From: Vagococcus lutrae
Lineage (GTDB): Bacteria; Bacillota; Bacilli; Lactobacillales; Vagococcaceae
Direction: 5' to 3'
Assembly (NCBI RefSeq): GCF_003987555.1
Contig: NZ_NGJW01000006.1
Span: forward strand, 1 to 64,000
Length of the DNA stretch: 64,000 nucleotides
Below the pieces are notes generated by a model, which searched no databases, had not been told where the DNA came from, and saw nothing but the letters and a program-made list of their open reading frames with translations. A program made the translations under genes and the position numbers. Positions 24,346 to 33,281 of the stretch are shown here, in pieces. Position 1 is the stretch's first letter. Each line of letters begins with the position of its first letter.

Positions 24346-25158
24346 ATGGATAAATTAGTAAAAGGTAAAACGATTCAACTGGCGAATGGCAAAACGGTCA
24401 CAGAAAAACGCTCGTGGGTACCGGTATATGTCTTGTTAATACTTATTTTTACTTGGTTAGCGATGGATGTCACACGCTTTAACTTTTCAACATTGATGAC
24501 AAGAGGGTCACAATTCTTTGTTATTTTAGGAGATATGATGCCTCCTAACTGGGGCTTTTTAAATCGGGTATGGCAACCGCTTTTTGATACGATAAAAATG
24601 TCTTTATTAGGGTCACTAGTAGGTGCTCTAGTAGCTATGCCGCTTGCCTTATTAGCTTCAGCAAATATTGTCAACAATCGTTTTATTGCTGGGTTTTTCA
24701 AGTTATTTTTAAGTGTTTTGAGAACCTTACCTACGTTAGTGACGGCTTTAATTGCCACATTTATTTTTGGATTAGGAACGATGGCAGGGACATTGGCGAT
24801 TTTTCTATTTACAGTGGCGTATGTTGGGAAGCTAACCTATGAACAAATAGAGTCGTTAGATATGTCAACGTTCTATGCTCTAGAATCTATGGGCTTAACT
24901 CGTTTACAAGCGTTTCGTTATGCTGTACTACCAGAAATTCTACCGACGTACTTGTCGACGTCTCTGTTTAACTTTGAAGGGAATTTACGCTATGCGTCTA
25001 TCTTAGGATATGTAGGTGCAGGTGGTCTTGGTATTATTTTAAATGAACGCTTAGGTTGGCGTGAATATGCGAATGTTGGGACGATTCTAGTCGTCTTAGT
25101 TGTGACAGTGGCGCTTATAGAGTCGCTAAGTGAATACTGTCGTCGAAAACTACAATAG
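24346..25158 (+). CDS. phnE: Phosphonate-type ABC transporter permease, first
   Basis: A 270-residue permease with about six membrane helices. The ATPase-docking loop is ALESMGLTRLQAFRYAVLPEI, and the C-terminal GYVGAGGLGIIL block is typical of PhnE. It works with the following paralogous permease, so the channel is probably a heterodimer. Confidence 0.9.
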   Translation: MDKLVKGKTIQLANGKTVTEKRSWVPVYVLLILIFTWLAMDVTRFNFSTLMTRGSQFFVILGDMMPPNWGFLNRVWQPLFDTIKMSLLGSLVGALVAMPLALLASANIVNNRFIAGFFKLFLSVLRTLPTLVTALIATFIFGLGTMAGTLAIFLFTVAYVGKLTYEQIESLDMSTFYALESMGLTRLQAFRYAVLPEILPTYLSTSLFNFEGNLRYASILGYVGAGGLGIILNERLGWREYANVGTILVVLVVTVALIESLSEYCRRKLQ

Positions 25159-25169
25159 GAGGGTGAAAA

Positions 25170-25979
25170 ATGAATCACGCAATAGAAGCACAATTAAATA
25201 AAGAAACATCGAAAAAAGTTCAATATCTGATGATTGTCACCGTCCTAGTAGGTGCATTTATTTGGTCGCTATCGGCGATTCAATTTAATGCGGTGGATGA
25301 CGGCGGTTGGAAGATTGCTGTTAGCATTATTCAAGGTATTTTAAAACCGGATATGGATTTACTATGGAATTTTAGTCAACAAGGTGTTTTTTACTTGTTA
25401 TTTGAAACAATATGTATTGCTTTTCTAGGAACCGTTTTTGGTGCCATCTTATCGATACCTGTCGCTTTTCTAATGGCGCCAAGTATTGTACCAAAGCCAG
25501 TTTATGTCATCACACGTTTTATCGTCATTGTGATTCGTACGATACCAGCACTTGTATATGGCTTAATGTTCGTTCGTGTAACAGGGCCTGGTCCTTTCGC
25601 AGGGGTGATGACCATGTCTTTAACTTCTATCGGTATGGTATCAAAGTTATATGTCGACGTGATTGAGGATTTAGATACAGGTATTTTAGAATCGATGACA
25701 GCTATGGGATGTAATACGTTTGAAAAGATACGTTTTGGTATTTTACCGCAATTGATTGCCAATTTTACATCGGTTACGATTTATCGATTTGATATGAACC
25801 TTCGCGATGCAACGATTTTAGGTTTGGTAGGAGCGGGGGGCATTGGTTCACCGTTAATCTTTGCGATGAATTCTTATCGTTGGAATCAAGTCGGGGCCAT
25901 TTTAATCGGTTTAATCGTATTAATTTTAATTGTCGAAGTGATTTCTAATAAACTGAGAGCCAAATTAGTAAAGGGGTAG
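25170..25979 (+). CDS. phnE2: Phosphonate-type ABC transporter permease, second
   Basis: A 269-residue PhnE paralogue with six predicted helices, the docking loop SMTAMGCNTFEKIRFGILPQL and the C-terminal LGLVGAGGIGSPL block. It starts 11 bp after the first permease, behind GGAGGGTG. The two permeases are clearly diverged from each other, so this is an old duplication rather than a recent one. Confidence 0.9.
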   Translation: MNHAIEAQLNKETSKKVQYLMIVTVLVGAFIWSLSAIQFNAVDDGGWKIAVSIIQGILKPDMDLLWNFSQQGVFYLLFETICIAFLGTVFGAILSIPVAFLMAPSIVPKPVYVITRFIVIVIRTIPALVYGLMFVRVTGPGPFAGVMTMSLTSIGMVSKLYVDVIEDLDTGILESMTAMGCNTFEKIRFGILPQLIANFTSVTIYRFDMNLRDATILGLVGAGGIGSPLIFAMNSYRWNQVGAILIGLIVLILIVEVISNKLRAKLVKG

Positions 25980-25985
25980 AAAGCT

Positions 25986-27530
25986 ATGGTACGTCTTACC
26001 ATTTTATCGACCAGTGATTTACATGGGTATTTATATCCAACTGATTTTCGTGAACAACATCAATCGTTACCGTTTGGTGCGTTTAAAGTAAAGGAGCGCA
26101 TGAATCAACTGGCACAAGAGATTGGCTCTGCGCTGATAAAGATTGATAATGGTGATTTTTTACAAGGTTCACCGTTAAGTTATTATGTGGCAAAAGAAAA
26201 AAGTACACCAATCATGGCAGATGTTATGAATGATATGGGGTATGATGCGGGTGTACTAGGAAATCATGAATTCAACTATGGTTTGTCGTATTTAAAAGAA
26301 AATTTAGCACGACTCGACTATCCGGTATTGTGTGCGAACATTCTCGATGAAACAGGAGCGCCTTTGACAGGTCACGCTTATCATATTATTGAACGCGAAG
26401 GGGTTAAGATTGCGATTTTAGGATTAACCACTTCTTATATTCCGCATTGGGAACAACCAGCTACGATTAAGGGGTTGGAATTTCTACCCGTTGTTGAAAC
26501 GGCGCAAAAATATGTTCCTGAATTGAAAAAGCAAGCGGATATAGTAGTCGTCAGTTATCACGGTGGCTTTGAACGTGACTTGGAAACCGGTGAGCCAACC
26601 GAGATGTTAACGGGTGAAAATGAAGGCTATGAGTTGTTACATCATGTGCCTGGAATTGACGTCCTTTTAACAGGACATCAACATCGCGAGTTGACATTTG
26701 AAACCGACACATGTGTTGGGACGCAACCGGGAGATAAGGGACGTTTTATGGGATGTGTGACGTTGGAAATAGAAGAAACAACCCGTCAGGTTCTCTCACG
26801 TTCAGCAAAACTATTAACGCCGTCTGAACAAGTGGACGAAACACTCAGTCAAACGTATTTACCGTTATTAGAAGAAGTGAATAAGTGGCTCGACCAAGAA
26901 ATCGGCGAAGTAGATGGGACGATGTGGATTGAAGATCCGATGGCTGTTCGTGCAAAGGGGCATCCGTACATTGAATTTATCAATCAAGTTCAAATGGATG
27001 CGACAGGGACAGATATTTCCGGAACGGCACTTTTTGATAACAACGGAAAAGGTTTTGGCGCGTCCATTACCATGCGCGATATCGTGACAAACTACATATA
27101 TCCTAATACATTAGCGGTCGTTCGCATTACAGGGACTGACTTGAAAGCTGCTTTGGAACGTTCGGCTGGATACTTTGCGATTAATCATGATGGCACGTTA
27201 ACTGTCAGCCCAGCATTTTTAGAGCCGAAGATTCAGCACTTTAATTATGATATGTATGCAGGAATCTCGTATACTTTGGATATCCGACAACCGGTAGGAC
27301 AGCGCGTGAAGGCCTTAACTTATGCTGGTAAACCAGTGACGGATGATCAAATATTAGAAGTAGCGATGAATCAGTACCGAGCAGTCGGTGGTGGTGATTA
27401 TACAATGTTTGGAGCGGATAAGATTGTCAAAGAAGTGACAGTGGATATGACAGAGTTGATCGCAGATTTTCTTAAAAAACATCCTAAATTAACGCCGATT
27501 ACCGAGCATACTTTTGATGTTATATATTAA
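25986..27530 (+). CDS. Bifunctional metallophosphatase/5'-nucleotidase without signal peptide
   Basis: A 514-residue protein with an N-terminal calcineurin-like metallophosphatase domain (STSDLHG, GDFLQGS, LGNHEFNYG and GHQHRE metal ligands) and a C-terminal 5'-nucleotidase domain (YAGISYTLDI, NQYRAVGGGDY). It hydrolyses nucleotides or related phosphate esters. Most UshA/YfkN-like relatives are exported, but this one starts directly at the catalytic domain and appears cytoplasmic. It lies 6 bp after the second permease, so the imported compound is probably its substrate or a precursor of it. Confidence 0.88.
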   Translation: MVRLTILSTSDLHGYLYPTDFREQHQSLPFGAFKVKERMNQLAQEIGSALIKIDNGDFLQGSPLSYYVAKEKSTPIMADVMNDMGYDAGVLGNHEFNYGLSYLKENLARLDYPVLCANILDETGAPLTGHAYHIIEREGVKIAILGLTTSYIPHWEQPATIKGLEFLPVVETAQKYVPELKKQADIVVVSYHGGFERDLETGEPTEMLTGENEGYELLHHVPGIDVLLTGHQHRELTFETDTCVGTQPGDKGRFMGCVTLEIEETTRQVLSRSAKLLTPSEQVDETLSQTYLPLLEEVNKWLDQEIGEVDGTMWIEDPMAVRAKGHPYIEFINQVQMDATGTDISGTALFDNNGKGFGASITMRDIVTNYIYPNTLAVVRITGTDLKAALERSAGYFAINHDGTLTVSPAFLEPKIQHFNYDMYAGISYTLDIRQPVGQRVKALTYAGKPVTDDQILEVAMNQYRAVGGGDYTMFGADKIVKEVTVDMTELIADFLKKHPKLTPITEHTFDVIY

Positions 27531-27545
27531 TACTAGTTTTAGTTT

Positions 27546-27585
27546 AACCCTCTAAAAGAAAGTTTTCTTTTAGAGGGTTTTTATT
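27546..27585 (+). terminator. Terminator of the phn operon
   Basis: AACCCTCTAAAAGAAA pairs with TTTCTTTTAGAGGGTT, almost loopless, followed by T residues. Confidence 0.92.
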
Positions 27586-27830
27586 ATGTTCTAGCTTTCT
27601 TTGGGTGATAGTTAAATAGATGACTATCGTCTTTCTAGACAACGTATCATTTGATATTCAGTCATTATTAATTTATTTATGTGAATATTAAAAGAAAAAA
27701 TTCACATGTTCGATTTGATTTATTTGTGTAAAGTATTTCAATAGATATAGCACTCTATTTAATAGTTGTTATCATATAAAAGTCATTCAATTAAGGTATT
27801 AAAAACATGATAATAAGCATAAATGGCGTT
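27586..27830. other. A+T-rich intergenic stretch with small inverted repeats, no gene seen
   Basis: This stretch is markedly richer in A+T than its surroundings and has no convincing reading frame. It contains GATAGT...ACTATC near 27608-27629 and a perfect 8-bp inverted repeat ATGTGAAT/ATTCACAT at 27679-27686 and 27700-27707. It may be an old insertion remnant or a long regulatory region of the nox gene. Nothing firmer can be said. Confidence 0.4.
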
Positions 27831-27860
27831 TTGATCCTTGTTTTTATTCACAAGCATAAT
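27831..27860 (+). promoter_or_regulatory. Promoter of the NADH oxidase gene
   Basis: TTGATC (27831-27836), an 18-bp spacer and CATAAT (27855-27860). The Fur box begins at the next base. Confidence 0.65.
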
Positions 27861-27879
27861 GATAGTGATAATCATTATC
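27861..27879. promoter_or_regulatory. Fur box
   Basis: GATAGTGATAATCATTATC matches the classical 19-bp Fur consensus (GATAATGATAATCATTATC) at 18 of 19 positions. It abuts the -10 box and covers the transcription start, an ideal place for metal-dependent repression by Fur or a close relative. The regulator gene is not in the window. Confidence 0.8.
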
Positions 27880-27932
27880 GATGTGTTAAGTTTATCTTGT
27901 AACAAAAATATAGAGATATAGGAGTGTTATTT

Positions 27933-29270
27933 GTGAAAATTATCGTTATTGGATGTACACATGCTGGGACATCAGCTGTTAAAAATATATTAAAGGAAAA
28001 TCCAGGAGTAGATGTGACTGTTTACGAAAGAAATGATAATGTTTCCTTTTTATCATGTGGTATTGCATTGTATGTAGGCGGTGTTGTTAAGAATCCTGAA
28101 GAGTTGTTTTATTCGAATCCTGAAGAACTTGCCAGTTTAGGTGCTAAAGTCTGGATGGAACATGATGTGACAGAAATAGACACTGTCAATAAAAAATTAT
28201 GGGTAACTGATTTACAAACTGGTCAGACAAAAGAAGACACCTACGATAAATTGGTAATGACAACTGGTTCTTGGCCTATCATCCCTCCTATTCCCGGGAT
28301 TGAACAAGATAATATTGTGCTTTGTAAAAATTATCATCAAGCCCAACAACTGATTGCTAAAGCAGCAGGTGTAAATAAGATTACCGTTGTCGGAGCAGGA
28401 TATATCGGGATTGAACTGGTCGAAGCCTTTGCCCAGTCTGGTAAAGATGTGACATTAATTGATGGATTGGACCGCATTCTAAATAAATATTTAGACACTG
28501 AGCTGACCGATGTTTTAGAGGCAGAACTGATTAATCAGGGAGTAACATTGGCACTCAACCAAAATGTTGAAGCGTTCATAGGAGATGGTCAAGCAGTATC
28601 ACATGTCAAAACAAGTCGAGCAACGTATGAAGCAGAGTTGGTTATTGTCTGTGTCGGTTTTAGACCGATGACAGAATTATTGGCAGGAAAAGTCGAGCGT
28701 CTTGGAAATGGTGCGATTGTGGTAGATGAATATATGCGTGCTTCGGATTCAGATATATATGCAGCGGGTGACAGTGCAGTCGTACATTATAATCCAACGA
28801 ATAGCCATCACTATATTCCACTTGCGACAAATGCTGTTCGTCAAGGGATGTTAGTTGGATATAATATCATCGAACCTAGACTAGCATATCGTGGGACACA
28901 AGGAACGTCAGGGCTTCATCTTTTTGGTTATAATATTGGGTCTACTGGTATGACTGAAGCCGGTGCGAGGGCAGCAGGACTAAATGTAAAGTCAGCCTAT
29001 TTGGAAGATAACTATCGTCCCGAGTTTATGCCTTCGACTGAAAACGTGCAAATGAAGCTCGTGTTTGATGCGGAAACAGGAACCATTTTGGGGGGACAGT
29101 TAATGTCGCGCTATGATGTGACACAGTCAGCTAATACGCTTTCTCTAGCTGTTCAAAATCAAATGACAGTAGAAGATTTAGCAATCAGCGACTTCTTTTT
29201 CCAACCTCACTTCGATCGTCCGTGGAACTATTTGAATTTATTAGCTCAAAAAGCGTTAGAAATAAAATAA
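27933..29270 (+). CDS. nox: NADH oxidase / CoA-disulfide-reductase-like flavoprotein
   Basis: A 445-residue FAD- and NADH-dependent enzyme of the two-dinucleotide-fold family. FAD-binding IGCTHAGTSAV is at the N-terminus, the single redox Cys42 lies in SFLSCGIALYVGG, NADH-binding VVGAGYIGIEL follows, and YAAGDSAV binds the FAD ribityl chain. This set is typical of water-forming NADH oxidases of lactic acid bacteria, which reduce O2 via a Cys sulfenate. GTG at 27933 is preferred over GTG at 27924, because GGAG overlaps the latter. It is monocistronic and apparently Fur-controlled, linking oxygen defence to metal supply. Confidence 0.85.
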   Translation: MKIIVIGCTHAGTSAVKNILKENPGVDVTVYERNDNVSFLSCGIALYVGGVVKNPEELFYSNPEELASLGAKVWMEHDVTEIDTVNKKLWVTDLQTGQTKEDTYDKLVMTTGSWPIIPPIPGIEQDNIVLCKNYHQAQQLIAKAAGVNKITVVGAGYIGIELVEAFAQSGKDVTLIDGLDRILNKYLDTELTDVLEAELINQGVTLALNQNVEAFIGDGQAVSHVKTSRATYEAELVIVCVGFRPMTELLAGKVERLGNGAIVVDEYMRASDSDIYAAGDSAVVHYNPTNSHHYIPLATNAVRQGMLVGYNIIEPRLAYRGTQGTSGLHLFGYNIGSTGMTEAGARAAGLNVKSAYLEDNYRPEFMPSTENVQMKLVFDAETGTILGGQLMSRYDVTQSANTLSLAVQNQMTVEDLAISDFFFQPHFDRPWNYLNLLAQKALEIK

Positions 29271-29273
29271 AAT

Positions 29274-29327
29274 AAAAAGCGACTATTTGGTAAGAAAGGA
29301 AGTTTCTACCAGATAGTCGCTTTTTTG
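29274..29327. terminator. Terminator after nox, usable by both strands
   Basis: AAAAAGCGACTAT plus TGGTA pairs with TACCA plus ATAGTCGCTTTTT around a 15-base loop, with T residues after it. The convergent uspA gene ends just downstream. Confidence 0.85.
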
Positions 29328-29343
29328 TTTTTAGTCAGGCTAA

Positions 29344-29781
29344 TTAGCGCACGATGAGGACATCGCAGAGCGCGTGTCGTGAAACGTATTGTGAAACAGA
29401 ACCTAATAATAAGCGTTCCATAGCGTTCATCCCAGTCGCCCCCATCATGAGGAGTGAGACATTATGTTTTTCAGGTAAGGCTTCGGCTAGTAGGTGTTTT
29501 GGAGAACCGAATTCAATGACGGTGCTAGTGTTAGTTAATCCATTTTCTTCAGCTAACTCTTGATACACGGCGAGTGTTTCGGTTGCGACCCGTAAAGCTT
29601 GATCTGCCATTTCTTGGTCGTAAGAAGTCAGTGACTGAAAGGCACGAGTGTCAATAATATGAGCGATGATGAGATGGGCGCTATTGACACGTGTGACATG
29701 AATCGCTTTTTTTAACGCTTTTTCTGCTGCGGATGATCCATCGACAGCTACCATAATGGTTGGATAGGATTGGTTTATCAT
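29344..29781 (-). CDS. Universal stress protein, UspA family
   Basis: A 145-residue Usp-fold protein. The ATP-binding signature GATGMNAMERLLLGSVS (G-2x-G-9x-GS) near the C-terminus and IMVAVDGSSAAEKAL at the start identify an ATP-binding Usp. It is a cytoplasmic stress and energy-status protein with an unknown partner. It follows the small membrane protein by 12 bp on the same strand, so the two are probably cotranscribed. Confidence 0.9.
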   Translation of the reverse strand: MINQSYPTIMVAVDGSSAAEKALKKAIHVTRVNSAHLIIAHIIDTRAFQSLTSYDQEMADQALRVATETLAVYQELAEENGLTNTSTVIEFGSPKHLLAEALPEKHNVSLLMMGATGMNAMERLLLGSVSQYVSRHALCDVLIVR

Positions 29782-29793
29782 ACGTTTCCTCCT

Positions 29794-30078
29794 CTAACTT
29801 TTGATTCGTTTCGATAAGCGGTAACTGAAAATACCAGAAGCGATTAGCACTGAAGAGATATAAAATAATGACGCTGATTTATTGTTAATAAAAACAAACA
29901 TGACGCCTAAAATGATTAGCACTTGTGTGACTTTTAACGAAAACTGAAATAGCTGTGTAATGGTCGCTTGATTTGTTGGACCTCCTAAAACTTGACTCAA
30001 TGTTGGGTAATATTTTTTTAAGCCTGCACTGACAAGTGCAAGGATTATGACAATTGTCATGGTGAAAAAGCGTATCAT
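29794..30078 (-). CDS. Small membrane protein, function unknown
   Basis: A 94-residue hydrophobic protein with three predicted transmembrane helices (about residues 3-20, 45-63 and 66-85) and a basic C-terminal tail (RLSKRIKS). I do not recognise the family. An AGGTGTTCC-type ribosome site precedes its start. It is the first gene of a two-gene unit with uspA and lies downstream of the 6S RNA terminator. Confidence 0.65.
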   Translation of the reverse strand: MIRFFTMTIVIILALVSAGLKKYYPTLSQVLGGPTNQATITQLFQFSLKVTQVLIILGVMFVFINNKSASLFYISSVLIASGIFSYRLSKRIKS

Positions 30079-30124
30079 AGGAACACCTCGTTTTTTATCA
30101 TTTTACTTATATTTATAAGGAAGA

Positions 30125-30157
30125 AAAAAGCAATTTGCCAATGCAAATTGCTTTTAA
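30125..30157. terminator. Terminator downstream of the 6S RNA gene
   Basis: AAAAGCAATTTGC and GCAAATTGCTTTT pair with a 4-base loop. The minus strand then has a T run. Confidence 0.85.
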
Positions 30158-30162
30158 AAACA

Positions 30163-30366
30163 TAAAAATGGGAAAATCCGTCGATGCCGTTAGTTAAACC
30201 GTAGTATTGAACCCGCAAAGTAAGCAGGTGGGCTTCTCTGTCCAAGCGTCAAACTACCAAGTGATAAGGCATGTTTTCTTCTTGGGCTCGTTGAATCCCA
30301 ATATAATACTAATATGTTCGGTCAACACTGAAGTGGTCTAACGCGAACATCACAGACTACCCACTT
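30163..30366 (-). ncRNA. ssrS: 6S RNA
   Basis: A stretch of about 200 nt between rarA and the uspA unit has no reading frame. The minus strand has TTGATG, a 17-bp spacer and TACTAT just upstream. The transcript ends pair (AAGTGGG at the 5' end, CCCATTT at the 3' end), TGTTCG pairs with CGAACA inside, and a terminator follows. Size, closing stem and position beside rarA and uspA, as in lactobacilli, fit 6S RNA, which binds the housekeeping RNA polymerase in stationary phase. I identify it by layout rather than by a covariance search. Confidence 0.7.
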
Positions 30367-30423
30367 ATATAGTAGCACAAAGTCATCATTTCATCAAATA
30401 CAAGTGACTGTCTTTTATATTTT

Positions 30424-31701
30424 TTATGACTGTTTTTTCCATTGTTCTAGCTGTTGGTAGCGTTTGCTAAGAGCTTCTTCATACCGACCCGTTTCTTTCG
30501 GTTGATAATATTTTCGGTTTGCCAATCCGTCTGGAAGGTACTGTTGTGGCAGCCAAGCAAGAGCATGGTCATGAGGGTACTGATAACCAACACCCCGATT
30601 TAACTCTTTAGCGCCTTGATAGTGACTATCACGCAAATGGTCAGGAATTTGTCCGATTCTACCTTTACGAATATCAGCAAGCGCGGCATCAATTGCTAAG
30701 TAACTGGAATTTGATTTTGGTGATAAACATAGATCAACAACAGCTTGAGCTAGAGGAATTCTTGCTTCAGGAAAACCTAGTTTTTCAGCAGCTTGCACGG
30801 CAGTGACAGTTCTAGCAGCAGCTTGCGGATTGGCTAAGCCAATATCTTCGTATGCAATAACCATTAAACGTCGACAGATAATAAATAAATCACCTGCTTC
30901 GACTAAGCGAGCTAAGTAGTGCATCGCTGCATCTACATCGCTTCCTCTAATCGATTTTTGAAAAGCAGAAATCACATCATAATGCGCATCTCCATCTTTA
31001 TCGTGTGTCATGGCTTTTCGTTGCAAACATTCTTCGATAATTGGGAGCGTGATGTGTATGACCGCTTGTTCATTTTTAGGAGTAGATTTGACAGCCAGTT
31101 CGAGTGAGTTGAGCGCACTTCGTAAATCGCCATTAGTGCTTCTTGCTAAATGTTGTAAGGCGTTGTCATCCAGTTCAATCGCTTCATTGCCTAATCCACG
31201 TTCTTTATCGGCTAGGGCATATTGAATCGCCGTCGTCATTTCTTTCTCGCTGAGCGGTGTGACTTCAAAAATTTGGGTTCGACTTCTAATCGCCGGATTA
31301 ATACTAATATATGGATTTTCAGTCGTAGCCCCAATCATAATAATTCTGCCACTTTCAAGATGTGGTAATAAAAAATCTTGTTTTGTTTTATCAAGACGAT
31401 GCACTTCATCGAGTAATAAGATGACCGTGCCGCTCATTTTACCTTCTTCTGCTACAATTTGTAAGTCTTTTTTTGTATCGGTTGCGGCATTTAACGTCCG
31501 AAAGGCATATTTGGTAGAACCAGCAATCGCACTGGCGATACTCGTTTTTCCTGTGCCGGGAGGACCGTAAAGAATCATGGAAGATAACATTTTGGCAGTG
31601 ACCATACGGTGAATGATTTTACCTTCACCGACGAGATGTTGTTGGCCTACGACTTCACTAAGGACGCGTGGTCGCATGCGATACGCTAAGGGTTGTTGCA
31701 T
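30424..31701 (-). CDS. rarA: Replication-associated recombination protein A (MgsA-type AAA+ ATPase)
   Basis: A 425-residue AAA+ clamp-loader-like ATPase. Walker A is GPPGTGKTS, Walker B is LLLDEVHRLD, sensor 1 is IGATTENP, and the C-terminal tetramerisation and DUF3015-like helical region carry the family block YQYPHDH. It acts at stalled forks and gaps with SSB. Length is normal. The start is supported by GGAGGAG. The 6S RNA gene follows on the same strand. Confidence 0.94.
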   Translation of the reverse strand: MQQPLAYRMRPRVLSEVVGQQHLVGEGKIIHRMVTAKMLSSMILYGPPGTGKTSIASAIAGSTKYAFRTLNAATDTKKDLQIVAEEGKMSGTVILLLDEVHRLDKTKQDFLLPHLESGRIIMIGATTENPYISINPAIRSRTQIFEVTPLSEKEMTTAIQYALADKERGLGNEAIELDDNALQHLARSTNGDLRSALNSLELAVKSTPKNEQAVIHITLPIIEECLQRKAMTHDKDGDAHYDVISAFQKSIRGSDVDAAMHYLARLVEAGDLFIICRRLMVIAYEDIGLANPQAAARTVTAVQAAEKLGFPEARIPLAQAVVDLCLSPKSNSSYLAIDAALADIRKGRIGQIPDHLRDSHYQGAKELNRGVGYQYPHDHALAWLPQQYLPDGLANRKYYQPKETGRYEEALSKRYQQLEQWKKQS

Positions 31702-31822
31702 AGTAGCTCCTCCTTTATTCTATTGTTATTATAGCATAGAGCATGCAAGAAAGAAGAATGGTAAAAATGCTTGATTTCTTGTATGATTAAAAGCGAATAC
31801 GAAGATTAGAAAGAGGAAAATC

Positions 31823-32311
31823 ATGAAAAAAGAAAATATGTTGGAATACTTAGAGCGTCAATTAGAAAAAAGTTTGAGCGATTATGATTTTGCTATTGAT
31901 TGGGATACCAAAAATCATTTAGTCGAAATTATTGTGGTGTTATATGCTAATAATGACGCGACTGTGACCTTAGAAGATTTAAATGGGGTGGAAACGGAAG
32001 AAGATATTATCGAGTTTGAAGATAGTTTGCTTTTATACCCTCAAGGAAAACCGCTAAGTGAAGCAGATGAGTATTTAGTTGCCTTGCCTTACGCCGGAAA
32101 AAAAGGATTGAGTAAATCCGAAGCTGAAGCCATCGCTTCTGAATTAAAAGCAGTTTTGGATGAAGGAACAACAGCATTGAATCAATTCTTAGCGGACGAA
32201 ACGATTTCAACATTTGAACTAGTGTGGAATCAAGCACGTTATCAAGAAGTCTTAAAAACTAGAGAGGCGATGAAACACGGTTCAGAACGTGTTTTATACC
32301 CACGATATTAA
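31823..32311 (+). CDS. DUF3013 family protein
   Basis: A 162-residue acidic soluble protein matching the DUF3013 family of lactobacilli and streptococci, which often sits just before prmA. No catalytic motif is evident and its function is unknown. It precedes prmA by 11 bp and is probably cotranscribed with prmA and rsmE. Its ribosome site is GAAAGAGG. Confidence 0.75.
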   Translation: MKKENMLEYLERQLEKSLSDYDFAIDWDTKNHLVEIIVVLYANNDATVTLEDLNGVETEEDIIEFEDSLLLYPQGKPLSEADEYLVALPYAGKKGLSKSEAEAIASELKAVLDEGTTALNQFLADETISTFELVWNQARYQEVLKTREAMKHGSERVLYPRY

Positions 32312-32322
32312 GGAGTGAAAAA

Positions 32323-33279
32323 ATGGAGTGGACAGAGTTAACAATTGAAACGAGTAGTGAAGCGGTCGAAGCCGTTTCCCATTTTTTGATGGAAGCTGGC
32401 GCAAGTGGTGTCGCTATTGAAGATGCGTTGGATTTACAAGCGTATGAATCAGACGCTTATGGAGAATTGGTCGATAAGGAAAATATGCTTCACATCAAAG
32501 AGGGAGCCAAAGTAATGGCCTATTTCCCTGAAACAGTTTTTCTTCCTGAAATCGTGCCAACTCTTCAACATCACGTCAATCAATTACCGTCTTTTGGTTT
32601 AGACAAAGGAGCTGGTAAGATTTCGCTCAATGATGTCGTCGAAGATGATTGGGCGACTGCTTGGAAAAAATACTATCATCCCGTACATGTCAGTCGCTTC
32701 TTAACGATTGTACCTGAGTGGGAAAAATATGAAGCTCAGCATGCTGATGAGCGTATTATTGTGATGGATCCGGGCATGGCCTTTGGTACGGGAACGCATC
32801 CGACTACTTTTTTAACGCTACATGCGTTAGAAGTTACGTTAAGAGGTGGCGAAACCGTACTAGATGTAGGGACTGGTTCAGGAGTGTTAAGTATTGCAGC
32901 GAAACATTTTGGCGCAAAAAACGTCTATGCTTATGATTTAGACGAAGTCGCCGTCCGTGTTGCGCAAGAAAATTTAGATTTAAATCCTATTGCAGCGGAT
33001 GTCCAGGTGGCAGCTAACGATTTACTAAACGGGATTACACAAACAGCAGATGTCATTGTCGCGAATATTCTCCCGCACATTATTGAAAAAATGATTCCAG
33101 ACGCTTGGAACTTAGTAAATGACGGCGGTAAATTTATTGTTTCAGGAATTATTACAGAGAAAGAAAGTGCCATTCACGACAAGATGCAAGAAGTTGGGTT
33201 TAAACTTTATCAAAAATTCCAACAAGAAGACTGGCTTGCTTTAATCTATGAAAAACCACTGATAACGGAAGAGGCGTAA
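32323..33279 (+). CDS. prmA: Ribosomal protein L11 methyltransferase
   Basis: A 318-residue SAM-dependent methyltransferase that trimethylates lysines of ribosomal protein L11. The N-terminal substrate-recognition domain is followed by MDPGMAFGTGTHPTT and the SAM-binding DVGTGSGVLSIAA, then the NILPHII motif. Length is normal. It lies 2 bp before rsmE, the usual pairing. Confidence 0.94.
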   Translation: MEWTELTIETSSEAVEAVSHFLMEAGASGVAIEDALDLQAYESDAYGELVDKENMLHIKEGAKVMAYFPETVFLPEIVPTLQHHVNQLPSFGLDKGAGKISLNDVVEDDWATAWKKYYHPVHVSRFLTIVPEWEKYEAQHADERIIVMDPGMAFGTGTHPTTFLTLHALEVTLRGGETVLDVGTGSGVLSIAAKHFGAKNVYAYDLDEVAVRVAQENLDLNPIAADVQVAANDLLNGITQTADVIVANILPHIIEKMIPDAWNLVNDGGKFIVSGIITEKESAIHDKMQEVGFKLYQKFQQEDWLALIYEKPLITEEA

Positions 33280-33281
33280 GT

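Noticed and set aside
24375-24758. 127-codon minus-strand frame
   Set aside because: It lies wholly inside phnE on the opposite strand, has no ribosome site and encodes no recognisable protein, so it is an antisense shadow.
27586-27830. Riboswitch or small gene in the gap before nox
   Set aside because: The inverted repeats are short, the predicted nox promoter lies downstream of them, and no frame with a ribosome site was found.
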